Part shown: positions 52,701 through 59,797 of the stretch, piece by piece | How positions within the stretch are numbered: the first letter of the stretch is position 1 | How the letters are laid out: each line of letters starts with the position of its first letter | Notes under the pieces: generated by a model | Databases searched by the model: none | The model's input: the letters and a program-made list of their open reading frames with translations, nothing else | What the model was told of the DNA's origin: nothing | Assembly: GCF_949987535.1 (NCBI RefSeq) | Contig: NC_080080.1 | Coordinates: 57,510,668 to 57,574,667, forward strand | DNA from: Balaenoptera acutorostrata | Lineage: Eukaryota; Chordata; Mammalia; Artiodactyla; Balaenopteridae | Direction of reading: 5' to 3' | Length of the DNA stretch: 64,000 bases | Translations under genes and position numbers: made by a program

Positions 52701-55693
52701 TCTGATTTATGTTTTATGTCGTGTAGTTTATATGTAACATAAATTCACAATCTATTTATGTTCATAAGATCTTAGAAATAACCTAAAATCTTTGTATCTT
52801 CTATAGATTTTATATTTATATTTTCTTACTTGTGTGAAAACACATACGCCATCTTGCTTATTTTCATTTATCAGCAGAACCAACTTGCTTAAAACACTAT
52901 AGCTAGCTTCAGAGTAACTTTTGCTTTCTGCTCTCTTGCTATCTTTTGTAAACTTATTTGTACCCCAGCTAATTTTTTTTTTCCTTTGAAAGCCTTGCAG
53001 TGAGAGAATTTCTTTGTCTGGATGATCCACCAGGTCCATTTGATAGCCTAGAAGAAAGCAGGGTAAGTGCTGTATTATATATCACATGAAAAAGAGGAAC
53101 AAATAATACCATACAATAACTACATTGTTTCTTGAATGGAACAATAAACAGCAAAGTTATAATTTCAGACCATGGTAGTTTTGCACAGAAAGCTTTTAAT
53201 GTTTGAGTCAAAGCTTTCTTTCATTGAAATACATGAACGTAATTCAGTGAAAAAATAAAAATTCATACATGTCCTATAGTCTATGAAGCCCTAAAATTAA
53301 ATTCTACATTTATTCTCTTTATTTATACCGTTTCAGAAAAAAGAAAATTACTTGAAAATTTATTTTACATTTAAAAGTAACATTTGCATGCTGAGTTTTC
53401 TTCCATCTAAGTATCAAAGTAAAGAACCTACGGTTAAAATCAAATTTAAAAAACCAATCTTCAGAAGTAGAAGTCATTGTCTTGTTATCAATTCAGCTCA
53501 AGCTTAAGGCTACTCAAATTACGCTACTTGACGTGTTAAAGTAGCCTACTTCTTGAAGCAATTGGCTAGATTCAGCTAGGATTAGCTAGGATTTATGCAA
53601 GTTTTTCTTCCAAATGTTTAATAGTGTTTAAATGGAACAGATTTAATTGGTAGATTTGTAATGTTTTCAGTTAAACTGAGTCAGTTCTTTGTGTTAGAGG
53701 AATGCGATAGCTTATTTTTAAACAGCTTTATTGAAGTAAAATTTTCATCCATAAAATTTGCTATTTGCTATTTCATTGTAAATGTACAATTTAATAACTT
53801 TCAGTAAATTTGTAGAGTTGTGTCTCCATTACCATAATGCAGTTTTAGAAAATTCCATCACCTCACCTCAAAAAAAATTCTACAAGCCATTTTGCAGCCA
53901 TTCCACACTCCCAGCCCCAGACAACTACTGATCTGCTCTCAGTCTCTGCAAATTTGTCTTTTCTGGATATTTCATATAAATAGAATCATACTGTGTGTGT
54001 GTATATATATGTGCATATAAGTGTATATGTGTGCCTATATATATATAATCTCATATATACAATATGCATAATATTGTATATGCATAGTATATACAATATG
54101 CAATAGTATACAGTATATATAATCTTTGCATCTAGTTTCATTCACTTAACATAATGTTTTTGAGCATCATCCATGTTATAGTCTCTCTCAGTATTTCATT
54201 ACTTTTATTATTGAATGGTTTTCTGTTGTGCACATATACCACATTTTGTTTATCCAGTCACCAGCTGAGGGATATTTGGATTGTTTCCAATTTTGTGTTA
54301 TTATGAATAATGCTGCTATGAACAATTTCAGAGAAGGCTTTTTGTGGACATATGTTTTCATTTCTCTTGGGTTGATCCCTAAGAATAGAATGTTTGGCTA
54401 TATGGTAAATTATGTTTAACTTTTTTAAGAGACTTACAAAGAGTTTTCCCGAGTGGCTATGCCATTTTACATTCCCACCAGTAGTGTATGAGAGTTCCAG
54501 TTTCTCCATGTCCTCACAAACATTTGATATTATCTGTCTGTTGGATTATGGCCATTCTTGTAGGTGTGAAATGGTATTTCATTATAGTTTTAATTTGTAT
54601 ACCCATAATGATTTTTATGTTAATCGCTTTTTCATGTGCTTTTTTGCCATTTGTATGTTTTCTCTGACGAATTGTCTGTTTGAGCCTTTGGCTTATTTTT
54701 TTAGTTGGGTTGTTTGTCTTACTGAGTTGTAAGAATTTGTTATTTTGGATACAGGTCCTTTATCAAATATATGATTTGCAAATATTTTCTCATAGTCTGT
54801 ATGTGTCTTTTTATCTTCTTAATGGTACCTTTTGAAGTGCTAATGTTTTTAATTATAATGAAGGTCATTTTATCACATCCTTTATGGCTTATGCTTTTGG
54901 TATTGTATCATAAGAACTCTTTGCCTAACACAGGGCCACCAGGATTTTCTCCTATTTTTTTTTTTCTAGAAGTTTTATAGTTTTAACTCTTACATCCATA
55001 CTGAGCTAATTTTGTATAAGGTGTGAAGTGAGGATCTTAAGTTTCTATAGATATTAAAATGTGTCGGTACCCTGTGTTGAATTGTATTGGCACCTTTATC
55101 AAAAGTCAAATGAACATGAAAGGAAGGGTTTGCTTCTGCACTCTTCTCTTTCACTGATCGCATTACCTAGCCTTATGCCAATACTGCACAGTAGAAATGA
55201 GTATAGAGTAGATGAGTATAGCGAGATGTTGATGAGGCAGTGGGGGAGGAGGAGAAGGGGAAAGTGGGAAAGACTGGGTTACCTGGGTCATAGAAAGTAG
55301 CGAAATGCAGTGATCTAAGATGTTTGCCTGGTGGCTTTGATGGTGAGGTGGTAGAGCAGATATTCCATTGGGAGTGCATTTTGACTTACCATTGGTACAT
55401 ACAGTTGAAGGGGACCAGTAGACATATGAATGATATCTGTGTACTCAGGAAAGGTCTGGGCTGGAGATGAACAGAAAAAACAATTGGAAGTCGATAGCAA
55501 ATAGTATAGGTTATAGTTGAAGTGATAACAGTAATTGCCCAAGGATGAGATACAGAGCAAGAGAATATATAATCAAGGACAAAACTCTGATGAATGCCCA
55601 CATGCAAAGAACAAGTAGAAATCTAAGAAGTAACTGTAAAGTTAGGGGAACCAGGAAGTTTCACAGAGGACAATAAAAGAGGATTCCATTAAA

Positions 55694-55724
<31 letters not shown>

Positions 55725-58700
55725 TAAGTCAGTAGTGACATGCTATGAAGTTGAGAAAAACAGTACTTTGGGTTTGACAGTTAGAAGTCATTGTTAGCAT
55801 TTGCCTGGGTATAATTAGTAGAGAAAAGAGAGTAAAACTAATGATTTTAGCCATGAATGGGGAGGCTAAATTTGGATGATAAAAACTTTTTTCCTGGAAA
55901 TCTTTTTTATTTTGAAAAGAACAAGATGAGTTAGTAGCTAGAGAGACTCCTATCAAGGGAGTGGTGGATATGACTTTGTTTTTATGTGGAGAGATTTTTA
56001 GGGTTTGCTTAATCAACTTCAGTCAAATCGATTAAATAAACCTAAGGGCCAAAAGAGAGGGAAAGGTTGAAAATTTAAGAGAGAGTATATGGGATAGGGC
56101 AGGCTTCCAAAGGAGATTGGGCTTAACTTGAAGAGGCACATATTCTTGAGGACAAGAACGGAATGCAAATGTAGTTAGGATTCTGGGAGAGTAACTTTTT
56201 TTTTCTGGTATAGGAATAAAGATCATCTGCTGGGCTTGGGCTCACCAGTAGTAACATATTGTAGGGGATTTGCCAGGGGTGAAGTTTTAACGTAGTCACA
56301 AAGGAGACAGGGAACGATAGATAACTAGGAACAATTAAAAGAATTGATCAGCAACACTGAAAGCCTCATCAAGGTAAGTGACCCAGATTTTTTTCATGAC
56401 ATCATTCTTCATGGCAATATGATTTTGTTTTTTGTTTTAATCTATTTCAGTAGTGTTTAGCTTCCTGGGTATAAAGGATAGAATGTCTTTGAGTGAATAT
56501 AGTAAAAGGATAAGCAAGGGAAAATAATATTGAAGGCACTATGAAGGAAATCGTTATTATAGGATGTGTCTTCTGAGCTAATACAAATGGAATCAATAGC
56601 CGCAGTTTTCTTTTTTTTATTTTTTTTTCTTTAAAGTATAATCATCTAGGACTGGGCAAAAACAGGCTAAGGAGAATAGAAGCTAAAACAGTGGTTATTA
56701 GTAACTTTTTTCCCAGTTATACACTAGAGAGATATCACATATTCATTTCAGGCACCCTGGCTTACTACTTAATAATTCTCAAGAAAAGGGACTTATATTT
56801 ATTTATAAGTTCCCCAGTAGGTACTAAAGTAGCAGAGACCTAAAAAGATGAGGGTGGAGAACAAATCATCTGGGTTGTATACACATTATTTTGGTTACCT
56901 GCTGTGGGCCAGACTGCGGCGCAAGGGCTGCGCGGGAGCTACGCTGGCCCGGACCGAGGAAACTATGCCCCAGACGTCCGTGGTCTTCTCCAGCATCCTC
57001 GGGCCCAGCTGTAGTGGACAGGTGCAGGAGTGAGGAGGTGGGGCCGGCAGCTCCGGGGACCTCATCTTCCAAGACGGACGTCTCATCTCTGGGTCCCTGG
57101 AGGCCTTGATGGAGCACTTGGTCCCCACAGTGGACTATTACCCCGACAGGACGTACATCTTCACGTTTCTCTTGAGCTCCCGGGTCTTCGTCCCCCCTCA
57201 TGACCTGCTGGCCCGCGTGGGGCAGATCTGCCTGGAGCAGAGGCAGCAGCTGGAGGCCGGATCTGATAAGGCCAGGCTGAAGTCCTTCTCAGCCAAGATC
57301 GTGCAGCTACTGAAGGAGTGGACAGAGGCCTTCCCCTACGACTTCCAGGACGAGAAGGCCATGGCCGAACTGAAAGCCATCACCCACCGGGTCACCCAGT
57401 GTGATGAGGAGAATGGCACGGTGAAGAAGGCCATGGCCCAAATGACGCAGAGCCGGCTGCTGTCCCTGGCTGCCCGGAGCCAGCTTCAGGAGCTGCGTGA
57501 GAAGCTCCGCTCACCGGCCATGGACAAAGGGCCCATCCTCAAGGCCAAGCCGCCAGCCGCGCAGAAGGACATCCTGGGCGTGTGCTGTGACCCCCTGGTG
57601 TTGGCCCAGCAGCTGACTCACATCGAGCTGGAGAGGGTCAGCAGCATCCACCCTGAGGACCTGATGCAGATCGTCAGCCACATGGACTCTCGGGACAAGC
57701 ACAGGTGCCGAGGGGACCTGATTAAGACCTACAGCCTGGAGGCCTACGACAACTGGTTCAACTGCCTCAGCATGCTGGTGGCCACCGAGGTGCGCCAGGG
57801 CCTTGGAAGCGCCAACCCCCAACAGTGATGCCTTAAATTACAACAGAGACCCATCTGGGGAGGCATCCTGTGCCCAGCATGGCCTGCCAGCTCATCTGGG
57901 TCTCCCTTGGTCCTCTCAGCCTGCCTTCCCGCCCCTCTGCCCAGCATCGAAAATGCCACGGCTGCATTTCCTGCCTCTGCAGCCTGCGAGAATCCCTCCA
58001 CCCCAGGCCTGACAGCTCTGGGGGCCCAGGGCAGCTCCCGTCCAGGCCGCCCTAAAAAAAGAAAAAAAAAAAAAAAAAAAAATTGACTCTTCAATTATGC
58101 CCTTGAGAAAGGTACTGCGTAAGTAATTAATGTTATTCTCTTTCTGCATGTTTTTTATTTGCTGTTTGTTTGTTTTTAAGGCTTTCTGTGAAACTTTAGA
58201 AGAGACAAACTACCGTTTTCAAAAAGAACTACTTGAAAAACAAAAAGAGTTGGAATCACTGAAGAAACTGCTCTGTGAGAAGCAACTTCTTATAGACACG
58301 CTAGAAAACAGAATCAGGTGTGTTGTGATGCTTGCATTTTCAGTCTAATTCAGCTCGATACTCTGGGCTAAATGCCCTTTGTACGTTACAATTTAGGAAA
58401 TTTATGACTCCAAAAGTCTTAGACTCATGGTGTACATCCTTGTAGATTGGGAAAATTGTCTGTTTGATTATTTATTTAGAAGCCTGAAAATTTGAAGGAC
58501 GGGAAATATCAGGAAAATAAAGCTCTAGCTGTTCACCAAGACAAACATTATTTTAACCTGTTTAAATAGTATCTTTGTTTCTAGGCATTTATGCCAACTT
58601 TTCACATATGAAAGTTCTAGTTTGCCTTCTTGTCAGCATATATCGAATTGATGTTAAAATCATTTTAAATTAATCATAAGTACTGATTTCACTGTTGACA

Positions 58701-59797
58701 CCCAGAGTCAACAGTTTATTAGGTATATGACTACACTTAGAACAGCTGAAGGCTACTAAAGCTACATGCATTCAGAACAATAAATATATACCTATTTTAT
58801 TCATAGAAAATAACTTGTTGCTGTACTTTACCTTTAGGAACTTATGTTTAGAACCTGAAGAATCACTGCTCGTGTCAGGAACAGAAGGTGAACAGATCCT
58901 AAAGGTGGAGTCCTCTGCACTTGAGGTTGATCAAGATGTCTTAGATGAAGAATCTAGGTATATACTGTTTGGTTTATTATAGCCTAATCATCTGAATAAT
59001 TGGAGAGAAACAGTCATAATACTCTGTAGAGTATGTTTTTATGAACTCAGTGTTATTGTATCATGAATCTGATGAGCAAACAGAGGAAGACTATAGATAT
59101 TCTAGGCTGTTCCTAAAAATGAATCTTTGTCATCCAGCCTATAAATTTCATTACTTATTTTGAAGATATGTCTGAATTAACTGGGCTGTGACTCAGTTAA
59201 TTCATTAATTTTGTAACCTTGACAAATTACTTTAATCTCTCTCAATGTCAGTCTTTTCCATGCAAAAAGTGGGACACTGTAATAGCAACCACCCTGTCTA
59301 CCTAATAGGAATGATGAAAAGATGGTATATTTGAACACACATAGAATTTTTATTACATATAAATCCAAGGTCACCATTAATACATTAGTGATAGTGGTTA
59401 AGCTATAATTATGAGAACAAATTTTCTGTTGGTTAAAGGTCATTACAAACTAGATTCTTATTGAAAAGTGGTAGTTCAGAGAACTGAAAGAGTTAAAAAT
59501 ATATCTCCAAAGGTGTTATCTGGCAATGACAACTTTAAAATATTAAATTTCTGACTGAATATTTAAATGTTCTTTTTCATTAAATATTTTTCCATTAAAT
59601 ATTTAAATATTCTTTACATGACTTTAAAAATTTTTAAGGTAATAGTGAAGTGAAATAGCGTGCATCCAGTCTCTTCATTGTGTTTGTCTTTTTTTTGCAG
59701 AGCTGATAATAAGCAATGCTCAAGTTTTTGTGAACCTGAAAATTCCATATCAGACATAGAAGTGGCAGAAGTGGCATATAATGTGGAAGACGACTAA
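22010..59797 (+). CDS. SNX16: Sorting nexin 16, whole coding region (7 spliced exons)
   Basis: SNX16 is a phosphoinositide-binding sorting nexin of early and late endosomes that acts in trafficking to late endosomes and lysosomes (family knowledge). The seven coding exons join in frame to 344 codons, the length I recall for the human protein. Residues 1-105 are a Ser-rich, low-complexity N terminus. The PX domain runs about 108-222. It carries the PI3P-binding RRYTDF motif at 143-148, the Pro-rich LPPKRWF loop at 166-172 and Arg184 in the RQLGLQAFL helix. Residues 228-272 form a Leu/Glu/Lys-rich coiled coil that mediates self-association in the family, followed by an acidic tail ending NVEDD. 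The ATG at 22010 has a strong context (A at -3, G at +4). All introns are GT-AG. No frameshift or nonsense codon is visible, so the gene looks functional. Two retrocopies and several transposons lie in its introns. Confidence 0.97.
23430..24965 (-). mobile_element. Whole COX11 retroinsertion: TSD, poly(A), 3' UTR, CDS
   Basis: On the + strand, TAAATTTCTTTT at 23430-23441 and again at 24954-24965 forms a 12-base target-site duplication. The poly(A) tail appears as a T run up to 23460. ATTAAA on the - strand (23474-23479) lies 14 bases before the tail. The 3' UTR fills 23461-24136. On the 5' side only one base separates the ATG from the duplication, so almost no 5' UTR was copied. The target was an old antisense L1, whose sequence resumes at TATGGTTAGCACTTTTT. 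Confidence 0.9.
24137..24952 (-). CDS. COX11: Intronless COX11 retrocopy with intact 271-codon frame
   Basis: COX11 is an inner mitochondrial membrane copper chaperone that delivers copper to the CuB site of cytochrome c oxidase subunit 1 (family knowledge). The parent gene has introns; this copy has none. The frame is open from ATG to TGA, 271 residues against 276 that I recall for human. The difference lies in the presequence. Visible features are a basic N-terminal targeting region, a membrane segment at about 90-112 ([20 protein letters not shown]), Cys116 in YCQTTG, the copper-binding CFCF at 212-215 followed by EEQ, and the conserved end KLPVPGYN. The copy lies antisense in SNX16 intron 2. 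It carries a 3' UTR, poly(A) tail and target-site duplication, so it is a processed L1-mediated insertion. It may be expressed or simply young; no promoter of its own is visible. Confidence 0.93.
   Translation of the reverse strand: MGGFWRTGWRRVAFCGWLWNHPGNPTRAAERVESCLRSGRSGTGGAERELRRLGTWRRPSLAVQPPRRPKSTNPFTRAQEEDWRRRNKTILTHVAAAAVGMLGASYAAVPLYRLYCQTTGLGGSAVAGHASDQIENRVPVKDRIIKVTFNADVHASLQWNFRPQQTEIYVVPGETALAFYKAKNPTDKPVIGISTYNVVPFEAGQYFNKIQCFCFEEQRLNPQEEVDMPVFFYIDPEFAEDPRMVNVDLITLSYTFFEAKEGHKLPVPGYN
24994..25385 (+). mobile_element. CHR-type SINE with 13-base TSD
   Basis: TAAAATCTGCCTC at 24981-24993 is repeated at 25386-25398. Between them lies a full-length SINE from GAGCTTCCCTGGTGGCTCAG to an AAAT-rich tail. 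It landed 16 bases beyond the COX11 insertion. Confidence 0.92.
26161..28912. other. Intron 2 sequence with an ancient dispersed repeat
   Basis: From about 26.5 to 27.5 kb the phrases GTTATGTGCCAGGCCCTCTT, AGTAATCCATGGGAGACATG and GATTCTGGATATATTTTGAA mark a long copy of an old mammalian dispersed repeat. The rest is unassigned. No coding signal is seen. Confidence 0.45.
28925..29229 (-). mobile_element. CHR-type SINE, antisense, 12-base TSD
   Basis: TACTGAGTACTT at 28913-28924 recurs at 29230-29241. The element reads antisense from a T-rich tail to CCACCAGGGAAGCCC. Confidence 0.92.
29242..29934. other. Intron 2 sequence before SNX16 coding exon 2
   Basis: AT-rich and unassigned. It ends in the pyrimidine-rich CTCTCTGTTTCTCGCTGTCT and acceptor of the next exon. 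Confidence 0.5.
29935..30021 (+). CDS. SNX16: SNX16 coding exon 2, residues 126-154
   Basis: This 87-base exon lies between the acceptor CTGCATAG and the donor AAA|gtaagt and is phase 0 on both sides. It encodes 29 residues of the PX core, including RRYTDF. In PX domains the second Arg and the Tyr of this motif contact PI3P. Skipping this exon would keep the frame but remove the lipid-binding motif. Confidence 0.96.
30390..30980 (+). mobile_element. Ancient LTR-like repeat
   Basis: It starts TGTGTTAGTTTTCTATTGCT, continues AACAAATTATCACAAACTG, includes CATGGCCCTTCCATCTTCAA and GATAATTTTCCTTTCTTAAG, and ends TAGAATTCTACCCACTGCA. I recognise a widespread ancient mammalian repeat but cannot name the family safely. 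It has no protein frame. Confidence 0.5.
31020..31450 (+). mobile_element. Old L1 3' fragment
   Basis: ACATTTCTGGGATTTATCCT and AGAACCAACCTAAATTTCCA are the usual decayed phrases of L1 ORF2 C terminus and 3' UTR. Confidence 0.5.
31451..34704. other. Intron 3, no gene; possible old antisense LINE at 33.5-34.6 kb
   Basis: The + strand is T-rich from 33.4 to 34.6 kb, as in antisense LINE sequence, but I cannot assign a family. The remainder shows nothing recognisable. Confidence 0.35.
34719..35036 (-). mobile_element. CHR-type SINE, antisense, 14-base TSD, long (TTTA)n
   Basis: TGCATTACTTTTTT at 34705-34718 recurs at 35037-35050. The tail includes a (TTTA)n run of about 45 bases at 34730-34774, the reverse of the SINE AAAT tail. 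Confidence 0.93.
35051..35690. other. Intron 3 sequence, unassigned
   Basis: AT-rich, without a named repeat except a possible dispersed-repeat head at about 35610-35690 (GGCATTATGGTAGACACTGG). Confidence 0.4.
35730..35985 (+). mobile_element. MER5-type DNA transposon remnant
   Basis: GACACTCCTGGAAAACTTTTT, AATGCCCAGGCCATATCCC and TGATTCCAATGTGCAACCGA follow the order of the MER5 (hAT-Charlie) consensus, with a degraded middle. Confidence 0.5.
36070..36640 (+). mobile_element. MLT1-type LTR, degraded
   Basis: It has GGAGAGGCCATGTTAGGC, GACAGCCCCAGCCAATGTC and the 3' end CTAATAAATGGTTATTTTAC with ACCACTGAGTTTTGAGGTAA. It resembles the copy at 6150-6640. No retroviral gene accompanies it. Confidence 0.6.
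36720..37630 (+). mobile_element. Old L1 ORF2 fragment, split by a SINE
   Basis: The collinear L1 phrases AAACACCTTAGGAAAAAACA and AGAATATATAAAGAAGTCTG precede the SINE; ATAATTCACCAAAGAAGATA and CCCAGTGGAATGGCTGACAT follow it. The reading frame is broken. Confidence 0.6.
37056..37396 (-). mobile_element. CHR-type SINE, antisense, 10-base TSD
   Basis: CAGAAGATTT at 37046-37055 recurs at 37397-37406. The T-rich tail contains a non-T island (about 37067-37091) before the (TTTA)n block, so it is a compound tail. Confidence 0.88.
37776..37924 (+). CDS. SNX16: SNX16 coding exon 3, residues 155-203 plus 2 bases
   Basis: This 149-base exon follows a long pyrimidine tract ending TTTTTCAG and ends at the donor TG|gtatgt. 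It encodes the PX proline loop (LPPKRWF) and the helix [14 protein letters not shown] with the second conserved Arg. The last two bases pair with the first base of the next exon to make Cys204. Confidence 0.96.
37925..38694. other. Intron 4 start, unassigned
   Basis: AT-rich sequence after the donor of coding exon 3, with no recognisable element. Confidence 0.5.
38704..40416 (-). mobile_element. Young-looking antisense L1, outer element, left part
   Basis: From a T-rich end at about 38704-38733 the - strand reads 3' UTR and then ORF2. A 327-codon frame (38919-39902) carries the ORF2 C-terminal half with [20 protein letters not shown] and [15 protein letters not shown]. The element is interrupted at 40427 by another L1 and continues at 42628-42878. 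It is 5' truncated inside the RT domain, just after the stretch encoding the FADDM motif. A TTGCTTCT direct repeat at 38695 and 42875 may be its target-site duplication. Confidence 0.85.
40428..42616 (-). mobile_element. Inner L1 with inverted 5' segment (twin-primed)
   Basis: It inserted into the outer L1 and is bounded by CCTAGGTAGGT at 40417-40427 and 42617-42627. From the T run it reads antisense 3' UTR and ORF2 C terminus to about 41455 (frame 40993-41451). There the orientation flips. From about 41457 to 42616 it reads sense ORF2, with RT motifs [15 protein letters not shown] and FADDM, up to CTAKETINK. The two parts nearly meet in the ORF2 order, with roughly 25 codons lost at the junction. 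This is the pattern left by twin priming. The 402-codon frame at 41413-42621 is L1 ORF2, not a host gene. Confidence 0.9.
42628..42878 (-). mobile_element. Outer L1, right part
   Basis: The sequence continues the outer L1 directly after the second TSD copy (TTATTCTTAGGTATTTTATT) and ends at CTTTTCCAATTTG, inside the RT domain. Confidence 0.85.
43100..44020 (+). mobile_element. L2 LINE fragment
   Basis: C-rich L2-like sequence runs from about 43.1 kb and ends with GTGCAGTGCTCAGCACAATT and CAATAAGTACTTGTTGAATG, the L2 3' end. Confidence 0.6.
44021..46679. other. Intron 4 sequence, mostly unassigned
   Basis: About 45.85-46.2 kb holds GGCTTCCTAGAGGGTGATAT and CAGCTGGATTTTAAAGAATG, a piece of the ancient dispersed repeat also seen at 26.5-27.5 kb. 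The rest is AT-rich without signals. Confidence 0.4.
46680..46845 (+). mobile_element. MER5A-type DNA transposon remnant
   Basis: GTGCTTCTCCAGCTGTAGTG, GAGATTCTGCATTTCTAACA and TAGGTGATGCTGTTGCTGCC match the MER5A order up to TTTTGAATAGCAAGACTAA. Confidence 0.7.
47506..47848 (-). mobile_element. CHR-type SINE, antisense, 11-base TSD
   Basis: TACTTAACTGA at 47495-47505 recurs at 47849-47859. The body has more changes than the copies at 29 and 35 kb, and its middle differs, so it may be another subfamily. Confidence 0.88.
50624..50680 (+). repeat. Tandem duplication, 31-base period
   Basis: A 26-base segment beginning GCTATAAACCAAAGGTATAA occurs at 50624-50649 and 50655-50680 without mismatch, so the duplication is young. 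Confidence 0.9.
51215..51415 (+). mobile_element. MIR SINE
   Basis: TGATGACCTTGGGTGGGTCA, TTTTACCTCTCTGAACTTTA, ACTTGTAAAATGGAGGTATA and TGATTGTTGTGGAAATTGAA follow the MIR consensus closely. Confidence 0.75.
52993..53062 (+). CDS. SNX16: SNX16 coding exon 4, residues 204-227
   Basis: This is the smallest coding exon, 70 bases. Its acceptor is TTTCCTTTGAAAG and its donor is AGG|gtaagt. It encodes the end of the PX domain, [23 protein letters not shown]. The intron before it is about 15 kb, the longest of the gene, and holds the nested L1 pair. Confidence 0.95.
53720..55060 (-). mobile_element. Old antisense L1 3' end
   Basis: AACAGCTTTATTGAAGTAAA opens the element; GGATATTTCATATAAATAGA, GGATTGTTTCCAATTTTGTG and GTAGTGTATGAGAGTTCCAG follow in L1 antisense order. 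It belongs to the same class as the L1 at 22.6 kb. A TG/TA-rich simple repeat sits at about 53990-54060. Confidence 0.7.
55061..56899. other. Intron 5 sequence with ancient repeat and T run
   Basis: AAAGGTCTGGGCTGGAGATG (about 55450) and neighbours belong to the ancient dispersed repeat. A pure T run of about 24 bases lies at about 55696-55719. Nothing coding is seen. Confidence 0.45.
56900..58082 (+). pseudogene. RASGEF1A: Processed RASGEF1A copy, nonsense-mutated and 3' shortened
   Basis: RASGEF1A is a guanine nucleotide exchange factor for Ras-family GTPases. The copy has no introns, starts with GC-rich 5' UTR, has ATG at 56965 ([15 protein letters not shown]) and ends in an A-rich tail at 58054-58082. 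An in-frame TGA at 57031-57033 interrupts codon 23, at a place where I recall Arg, so a CGA to TGA change is likely. A few codons nearby also seem missing. After that, the frame is open to the TGA at 57826-57828. This covers the N-terminal RasGEF_N module ([35 protein letters not shown]) and the start of the catalytic domain ([30 protein letters not shown]). It then departs from the normal protein into [11 protein letters not shown] and stop. Most of the catalytic domain is absent. It lies sense in SNX16 intron 5. I did not find a target-site duplication. Confidence 0.88.
58181..58317 (+). CDS. SNX16: SNX16 coding exon 5, coiled coil, residues 228-272 plus 2 bases
   Basis: The acceptor is TTGTTTGTTTTTAAG and the donor is AG|gtgtgt. 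The 45 complete codons are rich in Glu, Lys and Leu with a heptad-like pattern ([19 protein letters not shown]), consistent with the self-association coiled coil. The poly(A) end of a RASGEF1A retrocopy sits only about 100 bases upstream of the acceptor. Confidence 0.96.
58318..58837. other. SNX16: SNX16 intron between coding exons 5 and 6
   Basis: A 520-base intron, AT-rich, with no recognisable insert. Confidence 0.8.
58838..58957 (+). CDS. SNX16: SNX16 coding exon 6, residues 273-312 plus 2 bases
   Basis: The 120-base exon lies between the acceptor TTTACCTTTAG and the donor AG|gtatat. It begins with the last base of the Arg273 codon, continues [19 protein letters not shown] and ends with the first two bases of Arg313. 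It is an acidic linker after the coiled coil. Confidence 0.95.
58958..59700. other. SNX16: SNX16 intron before the last exon
   Basis: A 743-base intron. A possible decayed MIR fragment lies at about 59195-59340 (TTTAATCTCTCTCAATGTCA). It ends with a T-rich tract and GCAG. Confidence 0.7.
59701..59797 (+). CDS. SNX16: SNX16 last coding exon, residues 313-344 and stop
   Basis: After the acceptor TTGTCTTTTTTTTGCAG the exon encodes [19 protein letters not shown] and the acidic end NVEDD, then TAA at 59795-59797. The long A/T-rich 3' UTR continues in the same exon. Confidence 0.95.

Larger units (their letters stand above)
47860..52992. other. Intron 4 remainder
   Basis: About 48.3-48.8 kb contains another piece of the ancient dispersed repeat. 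The rest is AT-rich, with no gene-like frame. The pyrimidine tract before coding exon 4 is TAATTTTTTTTTCCTTTG. Confidence 0.45.

Noticed and set aside
57511..57822. 103-codon - strand frame at the RASGEF1A copy
   Set aside because: It is the reverse shadow of the GC-rich RASGEF1A coding sequence.
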